From: Actinomycetota bacterium
Lineage (GTDB): Bacteria > Actinomycetota > UBA4738 > G016210805
Direction: 5' to 3'
Length of the DNA: 14,940 nucleotides
Assembly (NCBI GenBank): GCA_016210805.1
Contig: JACQTL010000385.1
Span: 1-14,940 of the forward strand
The stretch's first letter is position 1. Each line of letters begins with the position of its first letter. Positions 1-6,717 of this stretch are shown here, in pieces. Below the pieces are notes generated by a model. That model did not search any database. It was not told where the DNA came from and saw nothing but the letters and a program-made list of their open reading frames with translations. The translations under genes were made by a program, and so were the position numbers.

Positions 1-797
1 GGATCATGCTGCTCGGCGCGTTCGGCGCCTACTACACGGTGCTGCAGACCGGGAGCATCGGCCTGGGCGTCATGGTGGGCCTGGCCATCGGACTGGTCAT
101 GGGCGTTCTCACCGCGGTCGTGAACGTGACGCTCCGGGCCGAGCAGGGCATCAGCGGCATCGGCGTCTACCTCTTCGGGCTCGGCATGAGCGACCTGCTC
201 TTCCAGAAGCTGGTGGGAACGCCCCGCCCGATCCAGTCCCTTCCCGTCGTGGAGATCCCGGGGCTCGGGGACATCCCGGTGCTCGGCCCGATGCTCTTCC
301 GGCAGAACCTCCTGGTCTACGCGGCCCTCCTGCTCGTCCCGGTGCTGGCGTTCGTCCTGAACCGGACGACCTTCGGGACCAAGGTCCGGGCCGTGGGCGA
401 GCACCCCGAGGCCGCCGACAGCATGGGGGTCAGCGTGGCCGGCATCCGGTGGTCCGCGGTCCTGGCCGGCTGCACGCTGGCCGGCCTGGCCGGGGCCACC
501 CTTTCCATCGAGCTCGGCATCTTCCAGCAGAACCTGACCAGCGGGCAGGGGTTCATCGCCATCGCGCTGGTCTACTTCGGAGCCTGGCGCCCCACGGGGG
601 TGCTGGCCGGGTCGCTCCTGTACGGGATGGTGGCGTCCACCGTCCTGCAGTGGAAGACCCTCGGCATCATCCCCCGGAGCGCGTCCGACCTGGCCGCCAT
701 GGCCCCGGCGGTGCTCACCGTCCTGGCCCTGGTGATCGTGGCCCGGCGGTTCCGGCAGCCCCGGGCCCTGGCCAAGCCCTACGAACGGGAGCGATGA
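1..797 (+). CDS. ABC transporter permease, BMP-associated (NupQ/YufQ-like), 5'-partial
   Basis: This is an inner-membrane permease of the simple-sugar/nucleoside ABC importer class that works with BMP-type binding proteins. The visible part is about 263 residues, almost entirely hydrophobic helices, ending in a short basic tail (RRFRQPRALAKPYERER). The gene enters from outside the window. The first in-frame ATG at position 6 is not the true start, because the codons before it are open and read Gly-Ile-Met-Leu-Leu-Gly-Ala-Phe-Gly, which matches the internal 'EGIMLLGAF' segment of this family; roughly 30-50 N-terminal residues are missing. The loop GTKVRAVGEHPEAADSMGV (about residues 125-143 of the visible part) is the family's cytoplasmic coupling loop, where the ATPase docks. 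The binding-protein gene follows after 44 bp and the ATPase gene after that, so the three are one operon. A second permease gene is expected just upstream, because these importers usually have two. Substrate (nucleoside or other) is inferred. Confidence 0.92.
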   Translation, partial: IMLLGAFGAYYTVLQTGSIGLGVMVGLAIGLVMGVLTAVVNVTLRAEQGISGIGVYLFGLGMSDLLFQKLVGTPRPIQSLPVVEIPGLGDIPVLGPMLFRQNLLVYAALLLVPVLAFVLNRTTFGTKVRAVGEHPEAADSMGVSVAGIRWSAVLAGCTLAGLAGATLSIELGIFQQNLTSGQGFIAIALVYFGAWRPTGVLAGSLLYGMVASTVLQWKTLGIIPRSASDLAAMAPAVLTVLALVIVARRFRQPRALAKPYERER

Positions 798-830
798 CAC
801 ACCGAAGGTCCGGGCAGGCCGGACCAGGAG

Positions 831-836
831 AGGAGG
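831..836 (+). promoter_or_regulatory. Ribosome binding site of the BMP lipoprotein gene
   Basis: AGGAGG lies 5 bases before the ATG at 842. It is the strongest Shine-Dalgarno in the plus-strand operon and fixes the lipoprotein start, even though the reading frame is open well upstream (from 449). A strong site fits the need for excess binding protein over permease and ATPase. Confidence 0.8.
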
Positions 837-841
837 AAGGG

Positions 842-1906
842 ATGGGACAGAGGAAGCTACGGATGGGCCGGCTGGTGATGCTGGCCACGGTGGTGATGCT
901 GGTCGCCGCCGCCTGCAACGACGGCGACGGCACGACCGATGGGACCACTACCGGTGGGGCCACGACCGGCGCCGGCACGACGGGCGCCGGGACGACGGAG
1001 CCCCCCGCGGAGCCGTTCCGGGTCGCGGTGGTCACCCCGAGCGCGCCGAACGACCTGGCGTTCTCGCAGTCGATAGTCGACGGGCTGAACGCCCTGGCGG
1101 ACCAGTACAACCTGGAGATCGCCGTGTCGGACTCCCTGTTCGTCGTGGAGGACGCGGCGGCGGCCATCCGGGACTACGCGTCCGAGGGCTACGACCTGGT
1201 CATCGCCCACGGCTCGCAGTACGGCGGATCGGTCCAGGAGATCGCTCCGGACTTCCCCGACGTGTCGTTCGCCTGGGGAACGGCCGGTGACACCTTCGGC
1301 CTGGACAACGTGTTCGCGTACGAGGCCGCGTCCGATCAGGGCGGGTACGCCATGGGGGTCATGGCCGCGGCCATGAGCACGAGCGGCATCATCGGCGTGG
1401 TCGGGCCGATCGAAGTCGGCGACGCCAAGCTCTTCGTCGACGGCTTCGTGGCCGGAGCCGAGGCCGAGGACCCCGGCGCCGACGTGCGGGTCACCTACAC
1501 CGGCTCGTTCAGCGACGTGGCCCTGGCCTCCGAGGCCGCCAACAGCTTCGTGGGGGCCGGCGTCGACGTCATGACGGGAACGGCCCAGATGGTGGTCGGG
1601 GCGATCGGGGTCGCGGCGGAGACCGGCGTGCCCTGGTTCGGCACGCAGGCCAACCAGACCGAGCTCGCCCCGGAGGTCGTCGTGGCCTCGCAGGTCTACC
1701 ACTGGGAGGTCGTCCTCTCGCAGATCATCGAGCAGATCCAGGCCGGCACCCTGGGTGGCGAGAGCTACCGGATCGACCTGGCGAACGGAGGTGAGGTGAT
1801 CGAGTTCAACGACGCGTACGGCCTCGCCGCCGACGTCAAGGCGAAGGGGGAGGAGGCCATCGCCGGGCTGCAGGACGGGTCGATCCAGACCGGGGCGACC
1901 GCCTGA
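842..1906 (+). CDS. BMP family ABC transporter substrate-binding lipoprotein
   Basis: This is a 354-aa extracytoplasmic solute-binding lipoprotein of the BMP/PnrA family, which delivers nucleosides or related small solutes to the permease. Residues 1-25 are a lipoprotein signal: a basic start (MGQRKLRMGR), a hydrophobic core and a lipobox LVAAAC with the lipidated Cys25. Residues 27-58 form a Gly/Thr-rich low-complexity linker with repeats of TTGAG, which tethers the domain to the membrane. The BMP domain runs from about 60 to 350. Recognisable parts are the N-terminal strand with VTPSAPNDLAFSQS, the YDLVIAHGSQYGGS segment, and the IIGVVGPIEVGD hinge region. The start at 842 is chosen for the AGGAGG site and the signal peptide; the frame extends upstream but that extension overlaps the permease gene and would bury the signal. 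The stop overlaps the ATPase start by one base (TGATG). The ligand cannot be read from the sequence. Confidence 0.92.
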   Translation: MGQRKLRMGRLVMLATVVMLVAAACNDGDGTTDGTTTGGATTGAGTTGAGTTEPPAEPFRVAVVTPSAPNDLAFSQSIVDGLNALADQYNLEIAVSDSLFVVEDAAAAIRDYASEGYDLVIAHGSQYGGSVQEIAPDFPDVSFAWGTAGDTFGLDNVFAYEAASDQGGYAMGVMAAAMSTSGIIGVVGPIEVGDAKLFVDGFVAGAEAEDPGADVRVTYTGSFSDVALASEAANSFVGAGVDVMTGTAQMVVGAIGVAAETGVPWFGTQANQTELAPEVVVASQVYHWEVVLSQIIEQIQAGTLGGESYRIDLANGGEVIEFNDAYGLAADVKAKGEEAIAGLQDGSIQTGATA

Positions 1907-3483
1907 TGCCCGCCCCCGCCTCGAGCGACGGGACCGACGCCCCCCGCGAGCGCGCGGTGGGGGTCCCCATGCTCGAGATGCGGGGCATCACCAAGCGCTT
2001 CCCCGGCGTGGTGGCGAACGACCGCGTCGACTTCGACGTCCACGCCGGGGAGGTGCACTCCCTCCTGGGGGAGAACGGCGCCGGCAAGACCACGCTGATG
2101 CGGATCCTGTACGGCCTGTACCAGCCCGACGAGGGAGAGATCCGTCTGGAGGATGGCCCCGTCCGGATCCCGTCCCCGTCGGTGGCGATCCACCACGGGA
2201 TCGGGATGATCCACCAGCACTTCATGCTCGTCCCCACGCTCACGGTGGCCGAGAACGTGGCCCTCGGCCTCCCCTCGTCCCGGAGACCCCTCACCGACCT
2301 GGACCGTGTGGGGGCCCGCATCCGCGAGCTGGCCGAGACCTACGGCCTCCGGCTCGAGCCGGAGGCCTACGTCTGGCAGCTGGCGGTGGGAGAGCGCCAG
2401 CGCGTGGAGATCATGAAGGCCCTGTACCGCAACGCGTCGCTCCTCGTCCTGGACGAGCCGACGGCCGTCCTCACGCCCCAGGAGGTCGAGGACCTCTTCT
2501 CGACCTTCCGGCAACTCGTCGAGGCCGGGAGGGGCCTCGTGTTCATCTCGCACAAGATCCACGAGGTCCTGTCCCTGTCGGACCGGATCACGGTGCTGCG
2601 GAACGGCCGGACGGTGGGCACGGTGAAGCCGAACGCGACCACTCGGGGCGAGCTGGCCCGGATGATGGTCGGCCGCGACGTGGAGGGCGGGAAGGAGCAC
2701 CCGCCCGTGGAGGCGGGGGACCCCCGGCTGTCGATCACGGGCCTCACCGTGGCCGGGGATCGGGGGAACGAGGCCGTTCGAGGCCTCGACATCGAGGTCA
2801 GGGGAGGGGAGATCGTGGGCATCGCCGGCGTCTCCGGCAACGGCCAGCGGGAGCTCGCCGAGGCCATCGCCGGTCTCCGTCCGGTCGCCGCCGGCTCGAT
2901 CCGGCTGGACGGCGCCGAGGTGGCCGGACGGTCCCCGGCCCAGGTCCGGGATAAGGGGCTGGCCTTCGTTCCCGAGGAGCGGATGCGGGATGGGCTGATC
3001 GGCGACTTCACCGTGGCCGAGAACCTCATGCTCACCGACCACCGGGACCCGCGGTTCGCCAGCCGGGGCTTCCTCCGCTTCCGGGCCATCCGCCGGCACT
3101 GCGCCGACCTGGTCTCCCGGTTCGACGTTCGCACGCCATCGCTCGAGACCCACGGTCGGAACCTGTCGGGTGGCAACATCCAGAAGCTCATCCTGGCCCG
3201 GGAGCTCTCCGGGAAGCCCCGGGTCCTCCTGGTGGCCCAGCCCACCCGTGGGGTTGACGTGGGGGCCACGGAGTACATCCACGACCGCCTGATCGAGCAG
3301 CGGGGACGGGGCACGGCCATACTCATCATCTCCGAGGACCTGGACGAGGTCATGGCCCTCTCGGATCGCATCGCCGTGATGTACGAGGGGACCGTCATCG
3401 GCCTGGTGGACCGGCCCCGGGCCACGCGCGACGGCCTGGGCCTGATGATGGCCGGGGTCCCGCCCGACCGGGCCCTGGGCTAG
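1906..3483 (+). CDS. ABC transporter ATP-binding protein, two nucleotide-binding domains (NupO/YufO-like)
   Basis: This 525-aa cytoplasmic ATPase powers the BMP importer. It carries two fused nucleotide-binding domains, the normal form for simple-sugar/nucleoside importers. Domain 1 (about 22-260) is complete: Walker A GENGAGKTT at 55-63, Q-loop Gln104, signature LAVGERQRV at 159-167, Walker B LLVLDEP with catalytic Glu184, and switch His216. Domain 2 (about 275-520) has a degenerate Walker A (GVSGNGQREL, 308-317, no Lys), a good signature LSGGNIQK (420-427) and Gln445 where the catalytic Glu would be (LLVAQPTRG). These changes are usual in this family, so only site 1 is likely to be fully hydrolytic. 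The ATG at 1906 overlaps the preceding TGA but lacks a clear ribosome site, consistent with re-initiation. The ATG at 1969 (residue 22) is an equally plausible start, since conservation begins at MLEMRGITK. The final TAG is part of a CTAG shared with the opposing gene. Confidence 0.93.
   Translation: MPAPASSDGTDAPRERAVGVPMLEMRGITKRFPGVVANDRVDFDVHAGEVHSLLGENGAGKTTLMRILYGLYQPDEGEIRLEDGPVRIPSPSVAIHHGIGMIHQHFMLVPTLTVAENVALGLPSSRRPLTDLDRVGARIRELAETYGLRLEPEAYVWQLAVGERQRVEIMKALYRNASLLVLDEPTAVLTPQEVEDLFSTFRQLVEAGRGLVFISHKIHEVLSLSDRITVLRNGRTVGTVKPNATTRGELARMMVGRDVEGGKEHPPVEAGDPRLSITGLTVAGDRGNEAVRGLDIEVRGGEIVGIAGVSGNGQRELAEAIAGLRPVAAGSIRLDGAEVAGRSPAQVRDKGLAFVPEERMRDGLIGDFTVAENLMLTDHRDPRFASRGFLRFRAIRRHCADLVSRFDVRTPSLETHGRNLSGGNIQKLILARELSGKPRVLLVAQPTRGVDVGATEYIHDRLIEQRGRGTAILIISEDLDEVMALSDRIAVMYEGTVIGLVDRPRATRDGLGLMMAGVPPDRALG
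3480..3483. other. CTAG palindrome supplying both stop codons of two convergent genes
   Basis: The plus-strand ATPase gene stops at TAG 3481-3483. The minus-strand APS kinase gene stops at TAG on the other strand, 3482-3480. The two genes therefore overlap by three bases and leave no room for a terminator between them, so both transcripts must run into the opposing gene before ending. Confidence 0.95.
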
Positions 3484-4115
3484 CCGCCCTCGGCCACGTG
3501 GCCGGTCTCGGTGAGCCGGAGGTCGGTCATGCCGGAGTGGACCTTGGGCCCCTCCGCCAGCATCCGTGAGTCCTCCAGGTAGCCGAGGTCCCTGAGCCGG
3601 TCCAGGATCGTCTGGAGCGACTCGAGCGGGGTCTGGGTCATCGTGTCCACGACGAGCTCGGGGCTCTCGGGGGCCTCGTACGGGTCGTCGATGCCCGTGA
3701 ACCCCTTGATCTCCCCGGCCATGGCCTTCCTGTACAGGCCCTTGGGGTCCCGGTGGGCCGCGATCTCCTCCACGGTCGCGTAGGTGTAGACCTCCACGAA
3801 CTCCCCGATCAGCGCGCGGCACTCGTCCCTGACCTCCCGGTAGGGCGAGATCGCGCAGGTGAGCGCGATGACCCCGTTCCTGGTGAGGAGGTTGGCCACG
3901 AAGCCGATCCGGCGGATGTTCGTGTCGCGGTCCTCCTTCGAGAACCCCAGCCCCTTGGAGAGGTTCTGCCGGACGATGTCGCCGTCCAGCAGCTCGACCC
4001 GCATGTTCCGGGCCTGGAGCTCGTGGTAAAGCATCTCGGCCAGCGTCGACTTCCCGCTGCCGGACAGGCCGGTGAACCAGACGGTGAACCCCTTCTGCTC
4101 CGGATGGTGGGTCAT
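3480..4115 (-). CDS. cysC: Adenylyl-sulfate (APS) kinase
   Basis: This 211-aa cytoplasmic kinase phosphorylates the 3'-hydroxyl of adenosine 5'-phosphosulfate with ATP to give PAPS, the sulfate donor. The family fingerprint is intact: P-loop GLSGSGKST at 16-24; LDGDIVRQNLSKGLGFSKED at 43-62, with the Asp-Gly-Asp and Arg of the APS site; RDTNIRRIGFVA; ISPYR at 89-93, containing the conserved Ser; and KGLYRKAMAGEIKGFTGIDD at 125-144. The core ends near residue 182, and about 30 further residues (to MTDLRLTETGHVAEGG) form an extension that I do not recognise. The start overlaps the upstream phosphodiesterase stop as ATGA, and AAGGAG sits 9 bases before it inside that gene, so the two are translationally coupled. 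No ATP sulfurylase or sulfotransferase is in the window, so whether PAPS serves assimilation or sulfation is open. Confidence 0.95.
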   Translation of the reverse strand: MTHHPEQKGFTVWFTGLSGSGKSTLAEMLYHELQARNMRVELLDGDIVRQNLSKGLGFSKEDRDTNIRRIGFVANLLTRNGVIALTCAISPYREVRDECRALIGEFVEVYTYATVEEIAAHRDPKGLYRKAMAGEIKGFTGIDDPYEAPESPELVVDTMTQTPLESLQTILDRLRDLGYLEDSRMLAEGPKVHSGMTDLRLTETGHVAEGG

Positions 4116-5509
4116 GGCAGGAAGCTCCTTCCCTGCACGCCGGGAGGGACCTCCAGGCCGTACAGCTCCATGATCGTCGGCCCGACGTCGATCAGCCGGA
4201 GCCCCTCCCGCCGCCCGGTGGGCTGGCCGGGGAGCCCCGCCATCACGAACACGCCGGTGCGGTCGTGGTTGGCTCCGTCCGGGCCGGTGTCGTTCTCGTG
4301 GGTGAACACGTCGGGGTTGCCCACCGAGCCCACCGACCGCCACTCCAGGTCTCCGAAGTAGACGATGAGGTCGGGAGCGACCCCGCGGACCTCGGGATAG
4401 ATGTCCTGCGGCTTGAACACCTTCGTCCCCAGGGGCGTCCCGTCCGGACCCGGCATCGACTCCAGGGCCTGGGTCAGCTCGTCGCGGACCCGCTCGTAGT
4501 CGGCGGGCTCGATCGTGCCCTCGGGCTCGCGGCCCTTCACGTTCAGGAAGAGCCGGCCGTAGTAGCCGCCGTCTCCCCAGGCCACGGTGCGGCTCCAGTC
4601 GATCGGGGCCCTGGCGATCGGGGTCGGACCGCCGAGGTCGTCTCGCATGGCCAGGTAGCCGTGGCGGATCAGCCAGTCGTTGAAGCACACCCCGCCGATC
4701 ATGGGCCGGGCGCCGTGGTCCGACATCACGATCGTGACGACGTCGTCCGGGAGCACGTCGAGGAGGGAGCCCACCTGGTCGTCCAGGAACCGGTAGTAGT
4801 CGCGGAACGCGGTCTCGAAACGGTTCCCCGGCTCGTACTTGGGGTGCTTCGGGTCGTAGTACTGCCAGAAGACGTGGTGGAGCCGGTCGGGCCCCATCTC
4901 GACCATCATGAAGTAGTCCCAGGGCTTGTTGCGGACCAGGCGGCGGGCCACCTTGAACCGGCGCTCGGTCATCGCGAAGACCTGGTCCATCACGAAGTCC
5001 TCGCCCTTGTCCCGGAAGTTCGGGATGTCGAAGATGTACTGCCCGGGGCCCCCGAGCTCCTCCTCGACCTCGGCCTGGACCTCCGCCGGAGCGGCGAAGC
5101 TCTTTGCCGACGGCGGGGTCAGGAAGCAGGACACCCTCCAGCCCTCGATCGGCTTCGGGGGGTAGGAGGGCGGCACGCCGATCAGGAGCGAGCGCTTCCC
5201 GGCCCTCCCCAGCACGTCCCAGACGGCCGGCTCCTTGACGGCGTCGGCCGTGGCGATCGACAGGCCGTCGTACGTGGAGTCCTTGCGGTTGCGGAACCCG
5301 TAGATCCCGAGCTGGCCGGGGGTCTTCCCGGTCATCGAGCAGGCCCACGCCGGCACGGTGATCGGAGGGGTGATGCTGGCCAGGTCGCCGTGCATCCCCC
5401 GCTGCATGAGCGCGCCGATGTTGGGCAGCTCTCCGGCGAAGTCGTCGAACAGGAGCTGCGGCGTGCCGCAGTCCAGCCCGATCACGGCGATCCTCGGTCC
5501 CTCGGTCAT
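4112..5509 (-). CDS. Alkaline-phosphatase-superfamily protein (type I phosphodiesterase/nucleotide pyrophosphatase-like)
   Basis: This 465-aa metal-dependent phosphodiester or phosphate-ester hydrolase belongs to the alkaline phosphatase superfamily. The two-metal site is visible in order: Asp13 in GLDCGTP, nucleophile Thr51 in TPPITVPAW, Asp208 and His212 in GPDRLHHVFW, Asp264-His265 in VMSDHGA, and His415 in GANHDRTG. The C-terminus (LRLIDVGPTIMELYGLEVPP, 437-456) is the typical end of the fold. There is no signal peptide, so it should act in the cytoplasm on a small substrate rather than on the cell surface. The chosen ATG at 5509 directly precedes the conserved first strand (IAVIGLD). An in-frame ATG at 5662 would add 51 Arg/Pro-rich residues unlike the family. 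It leads a two-gene operon with APS kinase, which hints at a nucleotide or PAPS-derived substrate. That is inference; phosphoglycerate mutase-like or other esterase roles are also possible. Confidence 0.88.
   Translation of the reverse strand: MTEGPRIAVIGLDCGTPQLLFDDFAGELPNIGALMQRGMHGDLASITPPITVPAWACSMTGKTPGQLGIYGFRNRKDSTYDGLSIATADAVKEPAVWDVLGRAGKRSLLIGVPPSYPPKPIEGWRVSCFLTPPSAKSFAAPAEVQAEVEEELGGPGQYIFDIPNFRDKGEDFVMDQVFAMTERRFKVARRLVRNKPWDYFMMVEMGPDRLHHVFWQYYDPKHPKYEPGNRFETAFRDYYRFLDDQVGSLLDVLPDDVVTIVMSDHGARPMIGGVCFNDWLIRHGYLAMRDDLGGPTPIARAPIDWSRTVAWGDGGYYGRLFLNVKGREPEGTIEPADYERVRDELTQALESMPGPDGTPLGTKVFKPQDIYPEVRGVAPDLIVYFGDLEWRSVGSVGNPDVFTHENDTGPDGANHDRTGVFVMAGLPGQPTGRREGLRLIDVGPTIMELYGLEVPPGVQGRSFLP
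4125..4130 (-). promoter_or_regulatory. Ribosome binding site of the APS kinase gene
   Basis: On the minus strand AAGGAG lies 9 bases before the ATG at 4115, inside the last codons of the phosphodiesterase gene. It fixes the APS kinase start and supports coupled translation across the 4-bp overlap. Confidence 0.65.
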
Positions 5510-5635
5510 CCGGTCATCATCCTCGAGCGGTATCGGGTCCCTCGCTCTCGGGCCGCGCGCTCGGCGTTCCGGGGGTCGAGGCGGGCCCACGCGAGAACGG
5601 AGCCGGCGCGCCGCGCCAGGCTCCGTGGCCGCCCC

Positions 5636-5666
5636 ATCATACCCGGTGGCGCGGAGGGCCAACCAA
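5636..5666 (-). promoter_or_regulatory. Candidate sigma-70-type promoter for the phosphodiesterase/APS kinase operon
   Basis: On the minus strand TATGAT (5641-5636) matches the -10 consensus in five of six bases. Weak -35 candidates lie upstream in CTTGGTTGGCC (5667-5657): TTGGTT with a 19-base spacer or TTGGCC with a 15-base spacer. Transcription would start near 5629 and give a leader of about 120 bases before the ATG at 5509. Confidence 0.45.
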
Positions 5667-5684
5667 GCCGGGCCCCGGCCCCGC

Positions 5685-5690
5685 TAGGAT
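5685..5690 (+). promoter_or_regulatory. Candidate -10 element for a near-leaderless message of the small membrane protein gene
   Basis: TAGGAT lies 10 bases before the ATG at 5701, and no Shine-Dalgarno precedes that ATG. A transcript starting about 7 bases after the hexamer would have a leader of only a few bases. Leaderless messages are common in actinobacteria. No convincing -35 box is visible. Confidence 0.4.
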
Positions 5691-5700
5691 TGTCGCTCCC

Positions 5701-6099
5701 ATGGCGCTGCTCAAGAGGACGCTCTACCTCCAGGCCCTGGTGTGGGCCGTGGTCGGCGTGGCCCTGGCCGCCCTGCCCCGGTTCCTGCTGGTGTCCGTGT
5801 TCGGGCAGGGGCCGCTCGGGGACTACGCCTGGGCCCGGATCGTCGGGCTCCAGGCCTTCACCCTGGCCCTGGTCATGGTGCTCGTCGCCCATCGCATCGA
5901 GGAGCTCTGGTGGTGGTCCTGGGGGTTCGTCATCGGGACGCTCGGCATCGCCCTGGTGGTCGTCCTGAACGCCTCGTTCGGGCTGCGAGAGGGGTCCTCG
6001 CCCGTGATGTGGTGGATCTTCTCCGCGGTGACCTGGGGATTCGCCCTGTCCCTGTTGTGGGGGTTGTTCCGGACCGGCCGGGAGCGCCCCATCGTCTGA
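5701..6099 (+). CDS. Small four-helix integral membrane protein, function unknown
   Basis: I do not recognise this 132-aa protein. It has four predicted membrane helices at about residues 8-34, 44-63, 70-92 and 102-123, so both ends are likely on the same side; the short basic ends (MALLKR and FRTGRER) suggest the cytoplasm. It is rich in Trp, with a WWWSW cluster at 70-74 at the start of helix 3 and MWWIF at 103-107 at helix 4, positions typical of the membrane interface. There are no Cys residues and no catalytic motif. It opens the plus-strand pair that diverges from the phosphodiesterase operon, and the next gene follows after 74 bp. The ATG at 5701 is preferred because it begins the first helix; no ribosome site is seen, and a leaderless start is likely. 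Codon use and the helix pattern support it as a real gene. Confidence 0.72.
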   Translation: MALLKRTLYLQALVWAVVGVALAALPRFLLVSVFGQGPLGDYAWARIVGLQAFTLALVMVLVAHRIEELWWWSWGFVIGTLGIALVVVLNASFGLREGSSPVMWWIFSAVTWGFALSLLWGLFRTGRERPIV

Positions 6100-6109
6100 C
6101 CCGTGGGCG

Positions 6110-6139
6110 TTGCCCCGGTGCGGTCCGAGGGGCCACACT
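6110..6139 (+). promoter_or_regulatory. Weak candidate promoter before the 175-aa exported protein gene
   Basis: TTGCCC (6110-6115) and CACACT (6134-6139) are separated by 18 bases and match the -35/-10 pattern only partly. The gene could equally be read through from the membrane protein gene 74 bp upstream. Confidence 0.22.
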
Positions 6140-6173
6140 GGAGCCCGCTCGACCCGAAGGGGTGGTCTCCAGG

Positions 6174-6701
6174 ATGGAACGGTCCAGGTCCCGGCGCGCC
6201 TCGCTCCTTTTCCTCGCGGCCCTCGCCGGAGCGGTAGTCGCCACCGTCGCCGTCCGGGCCGTGGCCGTCACGACGACCGTGGCCGGCGACCGGATCACCA
6301 GGGTCAAGGTGCTCCGCTCCGACACCGGCGCCACGCGGACCGGAGGGACCACCTTCGTCAACGTTCCCGGAGCCAAGAGCACGATCTTCGTCCCCAAGGG
6401 GACCAGGGCCCTGGTCCTGGTCCGGTTCTCGGCGGAGTCCCGGTGCTCGGGCGGCTCCGGGTGGTGCTCGGTCCGGGTGATGGTGGGAGCCAACGAGGCG
6501 GCCCCCGCGGCCGGCACGAGCTTCGCCTTCGACGCGGCCAGCGAGGCCGGCGAGTACGAGGCCCACGCCATGGAGCGCATCGCCGGGCCTCTCGACCCAG
6601 GCACCTACTCCGTCCGGGTCCAGTGGGCGGTGTCCAACGGGGACCTCACGTTCTGGCTCGACGACTGGCTCATGGCCATCGAGCGCGTGAGGTTCTCGTA
6701 G
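6174..6701 (+). CDS. Small exported or membrane-anchored protein, function unknown
   Basis: This 175-aa protein is not one I recognise. Residues 1-8 are basic (MERSRSRR), and 10-33 form a hydrophobic segment that is either a Sec signal or an uncleaved anchor; no clean cleavage motif stands out. The rest is polar and strand-like, with alternating hydrophobic residues (KGTRALVLVRF; GTYSVRVQWAV) as in a beta-sandwich. The only two cysteines, Cys91 and Cys98 in SRCSGGSGWCSV, flank a short turn and could form a disulfide outside the cell. The C-terminal part has LTFWLDDWLMAIERV. A GTG four codons upstream (6162) is an alternative start; the ATG is preferred because the G-rich stretch before it then lies at a workable distance. 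It follows the four-helix protein on the same strand and ends 16 bp from the opposing propeller gene. Confidence 0.68.
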   Translation: MERSRSRRASLLFLAALAGAVVATVAVRAVAVTTTVAGDRITRVKVLRSDTGATRTGGTTFVNVPGAKSTIFVPKGTRALVLVRFSAESRCSGGSGWCSVRVMVGANEAAPAAGTSFAFDAASEAGEYEAHAMERIAGPLDPGTYSVRVQWAVSNGDLTFWLDDWLMAIERVRFS

Positions 6702-6717
6702 CCCGCGTCATCTCGTA

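Noticed and set aside
906..1016. Gly/Thr-rich repeats after the lipoprotein signal, considered as a CRISPR-like or mobile repeat
   Set aside because: They are in frame, short and degenerate, and encode the flexible linker normal for actinobacterial lipoproteins.
1765..3822. 685-codon minus-strand open frame across the ABC ATPase gene
   Set aside because: It is antisense to a well-conserved ATPase with all motifs in place and runs on into the APS kinase gene; the translation is Arg/Gly/Pro/Asp-rich without any family features.
5510..5662. N-terminal extension of the phosphodiesterase to the ATG at 5662
   Set aside because: The extra 51 residues are Arg/Pro-rich and unlike the family, and the extension would include the candidate -10 box at 5636-5641.
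4265..5968. 567-codon plus-strand open frame across the phosphodiesterase gene and the divergent region
   Set aside because: It overlaps a conserved enzyme on one side and the four-helix gene on the other, and its product is low-complexity Val/Gly/Arg/Pro-rich.
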